From: DATKEG01 sp035544515
GTDB taxonomy: Bacteria; Acidobacteriota; Vicinamibacteria; Fen-336
Length of the DNA: 23,060 nucleotides
Assembly (NCBI GenBank): GCA_035544515.1
Contig: DATKEG010000268.1
Coordinates: 1 to 23,060, forward strand
Direction: 5' to 3'
A program made the translations under genes and the position numbers. The notes under the pieces are model-generated. The model was not told the origin of the DNA. It searched no databases and saw only the letters and a list, made by a program, of their open reading frames with translations. This document shows, piece after piece, positions 1-6,620 of this stretch (positions are counted from its first letter, which is position 1; every line of letters starts with the position of its first letter).

Positions 1-786
1 GTCGACCGCGGGCTGGACGGCGTGCTGGGCGTGGCGGTGAAGGACCTCACGACCGGCGCCACCGTCGCCGTCCGCGAGCACGAGGTCTTCCCCCAGGCCT
101 CGTCCATCAAGCTCGCCGTCCTCTACGAGCTGTACCGTCAAGCGGAAGAAGGCCGCCTCGAGCTCGGGGAGACGACGCGTCCCGCTCTGCCGCGGGTCAC
201 CGGCGGCGGTGTCCTCCAGGTCCTCGGCGACCGCGTGAGCCTTACCTGGCGGGACCTGGCCGTGCTGATGATGGGCTGGTCGGACAACGAGGCCACCAAC
301 CTGCTCGTCGATCGCGTGGGGATGGAGGCGGTCAACCGCCGGCTCGACCGGCTGGAGCTGCCGCGCACGCGCCTCCGCCGCAAGATGATGGACCTCGACG
401 CGGCGCGGCAGGGCCGGGAGAACGTCTCGACCCCGTCCGAGATGCTGCGGCTGGTCGAAGCGCTCTACCGCGGGGCCGTGCTGTCCCCAGCGCGCGCGCA
501 GGACCTGCTCGAAGCGATGTCGGTCGAGAAGGACTCGCCCTTCCGCCTGCCGCTGCCGGCCGGCCTGCGCGTGGCCGACAGGCCCGGCGGCCTGGAGGGC
601 GTGCGCTGCGTGAGCGCGGTGGTGGACCTGCCGGGCCGCCCCTATGCGGCCGCCATCATGACGACCTACCTGCGCCGGGACGAGGACGGCGAAGCGGCCA
701 TCCGGGCGATTTCCGCCGCGCTCTTCGAGACCTTCGACCGCCTGGCCCGCGCCAGCGAGCACGGCCGGATCGTCAGCGAGCGCTAG
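1..786 (+). CDS. Class A beta-lactamase-like serine hydrolase (5' end outside window)
   Basis: The frame is open from base 1 (VDRGLDGVLGVAVKDL...), so the true start and any signal peptide lie upstream. The fragment has the penicillin-recognising serine hydrolase layout: SSIK as the SxxK nucleophile motif near residue 35, SDN in GWSDNEATN near residue 95, and an omega-loop region with GRENVSTPSEM. The third motif, normally KTG, reads RPGGLEGVRC, so Lys is Arg and Thr is Pro. Family knowledge: such proteins hydrolyse beta-lactams or act on peptidoglycan-like peptides outside the cytoplasm. The altered third motif is common in the chromosomal 'serine hydrolase' branch and makes true lactamase activity uncertain. 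It converges on the lipoprotein gene and ends 10 bases before a hairpin. I am confident of the fold and unsure of the substrate. Confidence 0.85.
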   Translation, partial: VDRGLDGVLGVAVKDLTTGATVAVREHEVFPQASSIKLAVLYELYRQAEEGRLELGETTRPALPRVTGGGVLQVLGDRVSLTWRDLAVLMMGWSDNEATNLLVDRVGMEAVNRRLDRLELPRTRLRRKMMDLDAARQGRENVSTPSEMLRLVEALYRGAVLSPARAQDLLEAMSVEKDSPFRLPLPAGLRVADRPGGLEGVRCVSAVVDLPGRPYAAAIMTTYLRRDEDGEAAIRAISAALFETFDRLARASEHGRIVSER

Positions 787-795
787 AAAGGAAAA

Positions 796-827
796 GGGCG
801 GGCCGGAGGTCCGCTCCGGTCCCGCCC
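796..827 (-). terminator. Intrinsic terminator between convergent genes
   Basis: GGGCGGGCCGGAG pairs with CTCCGGTCCCGCCC around a short GTCCG loop, with one bulged base. Read on the minus strand the hairpin is followed by CTTTTCCTTTC, a usable U-rich tail for the lipoprotein transcript. On the plus strand it lies 10 bases after the hydrolase stop codon but lacks a T-run, so it is mainly a minus-strand terminator. Confidence 0.65.
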
Positions 828-844
828 CTGCCGGCCGCGCCGGC

Positions 845-1864
845 CTACTTGCCCTGGACGATGACCTTGCGCGCCGTGACCATCGCCGTCGGCTCGCAGC
901 TCGTGAGCGTGCCGCTCACGTTCACCTTGGCGCCGCCCACGACCTTCGCCTTGCACTGGGCGGGCGACACGGCGTTGGGGCCGCTGGCCGGAGCGCACTG
1001 GAACGACGCCCCGCTGCCGTCGACCTGCACCGGGCCGGCAGCCCGGTTGCCGTTCACGGTCAGCTCGAAGCTCAGGCTGTTCCCGCCGGCCACGCGGCCC
1101 TCGAGGTTGATGCTCTCGCCCACGCGGCCGCCCGCGATGCAGGCCTGGTTCGCGCCGTCGTCCTCGTCGTCGTCCTGCAGGATGATCTCGTGGGCCAGCG
1201 CCGGCTGCGCGGCGCCGCTGCCCGCGGGCTCCGGGAGCCAGACGGCCTTCACGTGAACGCGGCGCCCGACGGTGACGTCGGCGGGGGTGCGCGCCTGGTT
1301 GCCCTCACGGATCGCGGTCACGCCCGGCCGCGTCACGACCGTGGTGCCGCGGATCTGGAAGCGGTTCTCTCCGGCCGGGGCACCGGCGGGGACCGGCAGG
1401 ATGGCCTCGACCAGGCCCTCGATCTCGACGTCCCCGTGGCCGATGCCGGTCCTCTGCTCGTCGACCAGCGCGACGCTCCCGCTGGAGACGTCCACGGTGA
1501 TCGTGATCTCCTGGTTCGGCAGCACGGAGGAGAAGGCCAGGACGCCGAGCACCGTGTCGCCCGTCTTGAAGAGGAGCGTGAAGCTCCCCTCGGGCAGGCC
1601 GCGCAGCGTGAAGGAGCCGTCCGCGGCCACCGTCGCGGTAATGGTCGGATCCTCCACGACGCTGACCGTGACCGAGGCGCTGGACGCGCGCGCCGAGGAG
1701 GCCTGGGCGCCGGAGGCGGACGCCGCGCCCAGGACCGTTCCCCTCAGGACGACCTGCGGGCCGGACGCGGACGGCGACAGGGGGCTTCCGCCTCCGCAGG
1801 CGGCCAGGACCAGCACGGAAACGAGAGCCAGCGACAACGCCGGCCACTTCGCAACGGCTTTCAT
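845..1864 (-). CDS. Lipoprotein with DUF5666-like domain
   Basis: The 339-residue product starts with a lipoprotein signal: basic MKAVAK, a hydrophobic stretch, then LVLAAC with the lipidated Cys at position 23. It is therefore exported and membrane-anchored. Residues about 40-130 look like a small beta-sandwich of the carboxypeptidase regulatory-like type (GSFTLRGLPEGSFTLLF). Residues about 145-230 resemble DUF5666 (EGLVEAI...FQIRGTTVV...VGRRVHVKAVW). An acidic DDDEDD patch leads into a Cys-containing C-terminal part (CIAGG, FQCAP, QCKAK, TSCEP) that may carry disulfides and a second OB-like repeat. AGGAGG sits 4 bases before the ATG (1869-1874) and fixes the start. Function is unknown; DUF5666 proteins are often low-complexity surface lipoproteins. 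No operon partner is visible. Confidence 0.8.
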   Translation of the reverse strand: MKAVAKWPALSLALVSVLVLAACGGGSPLSPSASGPQVVLRGTVLGAASASGAQASSARASSASVTVSVVEDPTITATVAADGSFTLRGLPEGSFTLLFKTGDTVLGVLAFSSVLPNQEITITVDVSSGSVALVDEQRTGIGHGDVEIEGLVEAILPVPAGAPAGENRFQIRGTTVVTRPGVTAIREGNQARTPADVTVGRRVHVKAVWLPEPAGSGAAQPALAHEIILQDDDEDDGANQACIAGGRVGESINLEGRVAGGNSLSFELTVNGNRAAGPVQVDGSGASFQCAPASGPNAVSPAQCKAKVVGGAKVNVSGTLTSCEPTAMVTARKVIVQGK

Positions 1865-1936
1865 CGGGCCTCCTCTGGGAGAGATCGCCTCTCCCCGGTC
1901 CAGAGCGAGTATGGGCCCCGGCCCTGGATCACCACA

Positions 1937-1976
1937 TGACCTCGCTCACCCCGGCTCGGGGCCGTGAGCGGGGTCA
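1937..1976. promoter_or_regulatory. Long imperfect palindrome between lysA and the lipoprotein gene
   Basis: TGACCTCGCTCAC (1937-1949) and GTGAGCGGGGTCA (1964-1976) pair at 12 of 13 positions, with CCCG/CGGG able to pair inside the 14-base loop. It lies 45-84 bases past the lysA stop and 73 or more bases upstream of the lipoprotein ATG. There is no T-tract on either strand. It may be a factor-independent stem ending the lysA transcript or an operator for the lipoprotein gene. Next to it are the 8-bp palindrome ACACGTGT (1979-1986) and GGTCAC repeated at 1972-1977 and 1991-1996, each followed by an ACGTG. Confidence 0.4.
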
Positions 1977-2020
1977 CGACACGTGTTCCCGGTCACAACG
2001 TGCCGGTCGGGAGCGGGCGG

Positions 2021-3262
2021 CTAGCCGACCTCGGTGGCGATGAGGTCGTCGAAGGTCTCGCGCCGGCGGATGAGGCGGAGCGTGCCGTCGTCGACCAGCA
2101 CCTCCGCGGCGCGCGGGCGCATGTTGTAGTTCGACGACATGCAGAAGCCGTAGGCGCCGGCGTCGCGCACCACGTACAGCTCGCCGGGCTCGGGCAGCTC
2201 GAGGTTGCGGTCGCGGGCCAGGAAGTCACCCGTCTCGCAGACCGGACCCACCACGTCCACCCGCCGCGTGGGCCGACGGCGCGCGACGACGGGCTCCACG
2301 CGATGGAAGGCCTGGTAGAGCGCGGGGCGCAGCAGGTCGTTCATGCCCGCGTCCACGATGACGAAGAGCTTGCCGCGGTTCTCCTTGAGGTCGAGGACGC
2401 GCGTGAGCAGGACGCCCGCGGCAGCCACCAGCGACCGGCCGGGCTCGACCAGGAGCGTGAGGGGCAGGCCCTCGAGGACGGGCAGGATGCGCGCGGCCAG
2501 CGCCCGCGGATCGGGCGGGGTGCCGCCTTCGTAGTCCACCCCCAGGCCGCCGCCCACGTCGATGGTCTGGAGCGGGAGGCCGTCCGCGAGCAGGCGCCGG
2601 CTCAGGGCCGCCAGCTCTCGCGCGGCTTCCGCGAGCGGATCGAGGTCGGTGATCTGCGAGCCGATGTGGCACTGCACGCCGGTCACCGTGAGCCCCGGCA
2701 GCCGCGCGGCGCGGGACAGGATCGCCGGCGCCTCGGCGATGTCCACGCCGAACTTGTTCTCGCGCAGCCCCGTCGAGATGTAGGGATGCGACCGCGGATC
2801 GATGTCGGGGTTCACGCGCAGGGTGACCCGGGCGGGCCGGCCCGCCGCCTCCGCCGCCCGCGAGAGGCGCCGGATCTCGTCTTCGCTCTCCGCGTTGAAC
2901 TCGGCGATGCCGGCGGCGAGGCCCTGGGCCAGCTCCCCGTCGGTTTTCCCCACGCCGGAGAAGATGATGCGGCCGGGGGGGAAGCCGGCGCGCAACGCGG
3001 CCTCGAGCTCGAAGCCGGACACGATATCCGCGCCCGCGCCCAGCCCCGCCAGGAGGCGCAGGAGCGCGCCCGAGCCGTTGGCCTTGAGCGCGTAGCAGAC
3101 GCGGTGCGGCACGGCGGCAAACGCGCGGTCGTACGCGGTGTAGGCGCTCGCCACCGCGGCGGCGCTGTAGACGTAGAGCGGCGTGCCGAAGCGCGCCGCG
3201 GCCTCCTCGAGCGACACTCCGTCGCACAGGAGGACGCCCTCCCGGCGCTCGAAGCCGGTCAC
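2021..3262 (-). CDS. lysA: Diaminopimelate decarboxylase
   Basis: The 413-residue product, a normal length for LysA, converts meso-diaminopimelate to L-lysine with PLP in the cytoplasm. The fold-type III PLP barrel is clear: YALKAN with the Schiff-base Lys60, HIGSQI at 199-204, GGGLGVDY near 238 and EPGRSLVA near 273. The catalytic partner-subunit Cys342 lies in VCETGD, and GAYGFCMSSNYN near 369 completes the active site. The start is GTG, whose bases overlap the symporter stop in a GTGA junction, with GGAG about 13 bases upstream on the minus strand. That implies translational coupling to the symporter. The usual neighbours dapF and argH are absent. Longer in-frame extension upstream only reads through the symporter in a wrong frame. 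Confidence 0.95.
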   Translation of the reverse strand: MTGFERREGVLLCDGVSLEEAAARFGTPLYVYSAAAVASAYTAYDRAFAAVPHRVCYALKANGSGALLRLLAGLGAGADIVSGFELEAALRAGFPPGRIIFSGVGKTDGELAQGLAAGIAEFNAESEDEIRRLSRAAEAAGRPARVTLRVNPDIDPRSHPYISTGLRENKFGVDIAEAPAILSRAARLPGLTVTGVQCHIGSQITDLDPLAEAARELAALSRRLLADGLPLQTIDVGGGLGVDYEGGTPPDPRALAARILPVLEGLPLTLLVEPGRSLVAAAGVLLTRVLDLKENRGKLFVIVDAGMNDLLRPALYQAFHRVEPVVARRRPTRRVDVVGPVCETGDFLARDRNLELPEPGELYVVRDAGAYGFCMSSNYNMRPRAAEVLVDDGTLRLIRRRETFDDLIATEVG

Positions 3263-4611
3263 GCCCGGGGAGCCTCCGGCGTGGCGCCCGGCCGCTCGCG
3301 TAGCGTCGCCGCGGCGAGGCCGCTCAGGCCGATGAGACCGGCCAGGTTGGGGAAGATCTGCAGCCCGTTCATCAGGTCGCCCCAGGCCCACACCGTCTCC
3401 ACCTTGCTCACGGCCCCGAAGACGACGAGGCCGCAGTAGATCCACCGGTAGGGCAGGACCACCCGCGGGCCGAAGACGTACTCCAGGAACTGCTCGCCAT
3501 AGTACGCCCAGCCGATCAACGTGGTGTAGCCGAAAAGGAACACGCAGACGGCGACCATCCACCCCCCGACCTGGGGGATGGCGGTGTCGAAGGCCTGCGC
3601 CACCACGGCCGTGCTGGTCAGGCCCGACCGCCACACCCCGCTCACCAGGATGGTGAGGGCGCTGATGCTCGAGGTGACGAAGGAGACGATGAACACCTCC
3701 ATCACGGCGTTCAGGCCCTGCTGGACCGGGCGGTCGCTGCGGGCGGTGCCGTAGACGACGGCCGCGGTGCCGTAGCCGGCCTCGTTGGCATAGATGCCGC
3801 GCGCCAGGCCGTAGCGCATCGCGGTCATGACCCCCACCCCCGCCGCTCCCCCGCCCACGGCGCCGATCGAGAAGGCCTCGCGCACGATGAGGCCGAGCAC
3901 GGCGGGCAGCTCCCCGGCGTGGGTGACGATGACCACGAGGCCGCCGCCCAGGTAGAGGAACACCTTCAGCGGCGCCAGCTTCTCGGCCGCGCGGCCGATG
4001 GAGCGGATGCCCCCGATGATGACGAGCCAGGCGAGCACGGCCACCACCACGCCCGTCACCCAGGTGGGGATCCCGAACACGCTCTCCTGCGCCACCGCGA
4101 TCGAGTTGGGCTGGGTGAAGGGCGTGGTGGTCAGCGCGGCCACGCCCGCCACGAGCGCGTACGTCCAACCCAGCCACGGCGCCTTGAGCCCGTCGCGCAG
4201 ATAGTGCATCGGCCCCGCCGAGAGCCGGCCTTCTCCCACCACGCGGAAGCGCATGCCCAGCACGGCCTCCGTGAACTTGATGGCGGTGGCGAAGAAGCCG
4301 TAGCACCAGATCCAGAAGACCGCGCCGGGCCCCCCGCTCACCACGGCGGTGGCCACGCCCGCGATGTTGCCGGTGCCGATGGAAGCGGCCAGCGCCGTCA
4401 TGAACGCCTGGAACGGCGTGAGCACGCCGCCGGCGCCCTTGTTCTCCGCCGGCACCAGCGTCCGCAGCGCATCGCCGAACCGCGTCACCTGCACGAAGCG
4501 GAGGCGAACGCTGAGGAACAGGCCGGTGCCCAGCAACAGGAAGATGGTCCAGGGACCCCACACCGCGTTGCTCGTCCAGTGGATGGCGGCGCGGACGCTC
4601 TCCGGCAGCAT
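3259..4611 (-). CDS. Sodium:alanine/glycine symporter (AGCS family)
   Basis: The 450-residue inner-membrane protein has about ten or eleven hydrophobic helices. Family signatures include ASIGTGNIAGVATAV near residue 77, FTQPNSIAVA in the middle and GIYANEAGYGTAAVVYGTA in the second half, which matches the AGCS NEAGxGSA region. AGCS carriers import alanine or glycine, sometimes other small amino acids, with Na+. The start is ATG at 4611; no strong Shine-Dalgarno site is visible. Its stop overlaps the lysA start by 4 bases, so the two are one operon. The pairing with lysA suggests the substrate may be linked to lysine or cell-wall amino-acid supply, but this is inference. Confidence 0.92.
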   Translation of the reverse strand: MLPESVRAAIHWTSNAVWGPWTIFLLLGTGLFLSVRLRFVQVTRFGDALRTLVPAENKGAGGVLTPFQAFMTALAASIGTGNIAGVATAVVSGGPGAVFWIWCYGFFATAIKFTEAVLGMRFRVVGEGRLSAGPMHYLRDGLKAPWLGWTYALVAGVAALTTTPFTQPNSIAVAQESVFGIPTWVTGVVVAVLAWLVIIGGIRSIGRAAEKLAPLKVFLYLGGGLVVIVTHAGELPAVLGLIVREAFSIGAVGGGAAGVGVMTAMRYGLARGIYANEAGYGTAAVVYGTARSDRPVQQGLNAVMEVFIVSFVTSSISALTILVSGVWRSGLTSTAVVAQAFDTAIPQVGGWMVAVCVFLFGYTTLIGWAYYGEQFLEYVFGPRVVLPYRWIYCGLVVFGAVSKVETVWAWGDLMNGLQIFPNLAGLIGLSGLAAATLRERPGATPEAPRA

Positions 4612-4717
4612 GGGCCGGGATGATATCAGCCGGCCACGAGGCCACGCGGCGCCGGCCGCGCGCTCCGGTATCGAACGAGAAGGGGGGCCCTGAGGCTCAC
4701 CGGACTCGTCGGCGACG

Positions 4718-4748
4718 CGCCCGGCCGGGGCCGCGCCCCGGGGGGGCG
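4718..4748. promoter_or_regulatory. GC hairpin in the divergent symporter/rpiB spacer
   Basis: CCGGGGC (4725-4731) and GCCCCGG (4735-4741) form a perfect 7-bp stem with a 3-base loop, flanked by CGCCC/GGGCG that can extend it. It ends 4 bases before a possible -10, TAACAT at 4752-4757, upstream of the rpiB-like gene. No matching -35 is present. The location in the 162-bp divergent spacer would suit an operator, but in 75% G+C DNA such stems arise easily. Confidence 0.3.
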
Positions 4749-4773
4749 TGTTAACATCCTGCGCCTCCGATCC

Positions 4774-5382
4774 ATGAAGGACCTGGTCACGGCGCAAGAC
4801 GTGCAGGCCGTGCCGCCGGGAGGCGAGATCTCCACCTCCGCGGGCGCGATCGTCACGCCCTGGGCGCGCGAGGTCGCGGCCGCGCGCGGGGTGCGAATCG
4901 TGGCGGGGCTCCTGGCGTCGGCCGAAACGTCCGCCGTGGCGGCGATCGGGGCCGATCACGGCGGCTACGCGCTCAAGGAGGAGCTCAAGCCGGTGTTCAT
5001 GCGCCTGGGCTGGCGGTTCCTCGACCTCGGGACCTTCTCCACCGATCCGGTCGACTACCCGGACCTCGCCCTGGCCGTGGCCCGCGCCGTGCGCGAGGGC
5101 CGGGCGCGCCTCGGGATCGTCATCGACGGGGCCGGCATCGGCTCCGCCATGGCCGCGAACAAGGTGCCGGGCATCCGCGCCGCCACCTGCCACGACCCGG
5201 CCGCCGCCCGCAACGCCCGCGAGCACAACGACGCCAACGTGCTGTCCCTGGGCGCGAGGTTCGTGGACGCGGCACACGCGGCGCAGGTCGTGGAGACGTT
5301 CCTCCTCTCCTCGTGCACCGAGGAGCGGCACGCCCGGCGCGTGGGCAAGATCACCGCCATCGAGGCGCAATACTGCAAGTGA
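4774..5382 (+). CDS. RpiB/LacA/LacB-family sugar-phosphate isomerase with microcompartment-type N-terminus
   Basis: Residues about 55-202 are an RpiB fold: GADHGG (Asp61-His62), DLGT, DYPDLA, GAGIGSAMAANK, VPGIRAA and REHNDANVL with the conserved His151. RpiB enzymes interconvert ribose 5-phosphate and ribulose 5-phosphate or related aldose/ketose phosphates. The Cys of the E. coli motif LICGTG is replaced by Asp118 (VIDGAG), so the proton-transfer chemistry or substrate may differ. Residues 1-45 are an extra segment (LVTAQDV..., IVTPWAREVAAARGV) resembling the N-terminal modules of microcompartment-associated enzymes. A deoC gene follows after 13 bases, so they are likely co-transcribed. The ATG at 4774 is the only reasonable start, although no Shine-Dalgarno site is seen. 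Confidence 0.88.
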   Translation: MKDLVTAQDVQAVPPGGEISTSAGAIVTPWAREVAAARGVRIVAGLLASAETSAVAAIGADHGGYALKEELKPVFMRLGWRFLDLGTFSTDPVDYPDLALAVARAVREGRARLGIVIDGAGIGSAMAANKVPGIRAATCHDPAAARNAREHNDANVLSLGARFVDAAHAAQVVETFLLSSCTEERHARRVGKITAIEAQYCK

Positions 5383-5395
5383 GCCGGCCGCGTTC

Positions 5396-6268
5396 ATGAG
5401 CGACGAGCGTCTGGTCGAAGCGGTCGTGCGCGCGGTGCTGGCCCAGGTGCGGGTCGAGGAGCCGCCCTGCGCCTGCCACGCGGCGGCCGGCGGCTGCTGC
5501 CCGGACCGCCTCGGGCGCATGGTCGGACAGGGCGCGGCGCGCTTCGGCCTGCAGGCGCCGCGAGCGCTCTACCCCCGCGAGATCGCGCGCGCCATCGACC
5601 ACACGCTGCTCAAGCCGGACGCGACGCGCGAGCAGATCGAGGCCCTCTGCCGCGAGGCGGCGGAGCACGGCTTCGCCACCGTCTGTGTCAACCCGGCGTG
5701 GGTCCGCCTGTGCGCCACGCTGCTGCGCGGCTCGGAGACGCGGGTGTGCACGGTGGTCGGCTTCCCGCTCGGCGCCACGCTTCCCGAGGTCAAGGCCTTC
5801 GAAGCGTCGCGTGCGGTGGCGGACGGCGCGTGCGAGGTGGACATGGTCATCAACGTTGGCGCGCTCAAGTCCGGCGACCATCGGCTCGTGGAGAGGGACA
5901 TCGCGGCCGTCGTCCAGGCCGGCCGGCCCGGGGGCGCCATGGTCAAGGTGATCATCGAGGCGGCCCTGCTCACCGACGACGAGAAGGTGAAGGCCTGCGT
6001 GCTCTCGAAGGTGGCGGGCGCGGACTTCGTGAAGACGTCCACCGGCTTCGGCCCCGGCGGCGCCACGGCCGCGGACGTCGCCCTGATGCGGCGCGTGGTG
6101 GGACCGGAGATGGGGGTCAAGGCCGCGGGCGGCGTGCGCGACCTCAAGTCCGCCCAGGCCATGCTCGACGCCGGCGCCGATCGCATCGGCGCCAGCGTGG
6201 GGGTCAAGATCGTACAGGAGAGCGCGGGCACTTCTCCGGCCCCCCGCGCCGCGGGCGGCGGTTACTGA
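5396..6268 (+). CDS. deoC: Deoxyribose-phosphate aldolase with N-terminal targeting-like extension
   Basis: The enzyme cleaves 2-deoxyribose 5-phosphate to glyceraldehyde 3-phosphate and acetaldehyde. The class I aldolase core (about 58-285) has IDHTLLKPDAT, CVNPAWV, EVDMVINVGALKSG (Asp149), the Schiff-base Lys213 in FVKTSTGFGPGG and Lys242 in VKAAGGVRDL. At 290 residues it is about 65 longer than ordinary DeoC. The extra N-terminus is an amphipathic helix, DERLVEAVVRAVLAQV (3-18), then a Cys-rich linker (CACH, GGCCPD). Short helices of this kind target cargo into microcompartment shells, and DeoC plus RpiB is the enzyme pair of the sugar-phosphate-utilising type. Acetaldehyde would be a reason for encapsulation. 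No shell gene is in the window, so encapsulation is inference. Confidence 0.93.
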   Translation: MSDERLVEAVVRAVLAQVRVEEPPCACHAAAGGCCPDRLGRMVGQGAARFGLQAPRALYPREIARAIDHTLLKPDATREQIEALCREAAEHGFATVCVNPAWVRLCATLLRGSETRVCTVVGFPLGATLPEVKAFEASRAVADGACEVDMVINVGALKSGDHRLVERDIAAVVQAGRPGGAMVKVIIEAALLTDDEKVKACVLSKVAGADFVKTSTGFGPGGATAADVALMRRVVGPEMGVKAAGGVRDLKSAQAMLDAGADRIGASVGVKIVQESAGTSPAPRAAGGGY

Positions 6269-6290
6269 GGCTTTCCTCGCCCGCCTGGGT

Positions 6291-6488
6291 CTACTTCTTC
6301 TTCGCCTTTGCCAGCGTCTCAGCCGCGTTCCGCGACCGCTTCCGCTTGCCCTCGATGTAGCCCTGGGTTCGCGCGGTGCCGGCGGCCTGGTCGTCGTACC
6401 AGCCCTGGGTAAAGCCCGCGTTACCCGCCTTGCCGTCGAGCCCGCGCTTGAAGCCCTCGGCCTTGGCGTCGTCCTTGTTCTTCGCCAT
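6291..6488 (-). CDS. Small basic protein with G-[FY]-x-x-G repeats, unknown function
   Basis: I do not recognise this 65-residue protein. It is very polar and basic, begins MAKNKDDAKA and ends KAKKK. It contains three short repeats of the pattern G-F/Y-x-x-G: GFKRG at 12-16, GFTQG at 25-29 and GYIEG at 43-47. There is no signal peptide or membrane segment. I chose the internal ATG at 6488 because GGGGGAAAG lies about 4 bases before it. A longer frame to 6536 adds a less likely Cys/Trp-containing leader. It is convergent with deoC, whose stop is 22 bases away. Nucleic-acid binding is possible from charge alone, but unproven. Confidence 0.65.
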   Translation of the reverse strand: MAKNKDDAKAEGFKRGLDGKAGNAGFTQGWYDDQAAGTARTQGYIEGKRKRSRNAAETLAKAKKK

Positions 6489-6574
6489 CTGCTTTCCCCC
6501 GGTTCGTGCTGTCCAAGCCACCATACAGCGTAACACTCCCGGAGCATGGACCGTGGAACGGCTACTTCCGTGAC

Positions 6575-6620
6575 GTCACCGCCCGCGTCTTCCCTCCGCC
6601 CTGGGAAGGTCGGCGGTCAC
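6575..6620 (-). terminator. Stem-loop at the end of the metal ATPase gene
   Basis: GTCACCGCC (6575-6583) pairs with GGCGGTCAC (6612-6620) at 8 of 9 positions, and CTTCCC pairs with GGGAAG inside, around a TCCGCCCT loop. The stem includes the ATPase stop codon. No U-run follows on the minus strand, so it would be a weak or factor-dependent terminator. The 8-bp palindrome TGACGTCA at 6571-6578 abuts it. Confidence 0.35.

Noticed and set aside
1865..2020. A lysine riboswitch or other conserved leader RNA
   Set aside because: The spacer lies downstream of lysA and upstream of the lipoprotein; I see palindromes but no lysine-box core. The leader side of the symporter/lysA operon also shows none.
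1964..3439. A 491-codon plus-strand frame
   Set aside because: It is antisense to lysA, whose catalytic motifs are complete on the minus strand.
2021..4645. An 874-codon minus-strand frame covering lysA and the symporter region
   Set aside because: Only the part up to GTG 3262 is lysA. The rest is low-complexity Arg/Gly/Ala-rich sequence in the wrong frame of the symporter gene.
4774..6268. A complete bacterial microcompartment locus
   Set aside because: Only two cargo-like enzymes are present; no shell protein, aldehyde dehydrogenase or phosphotransacylase gene is in the window.
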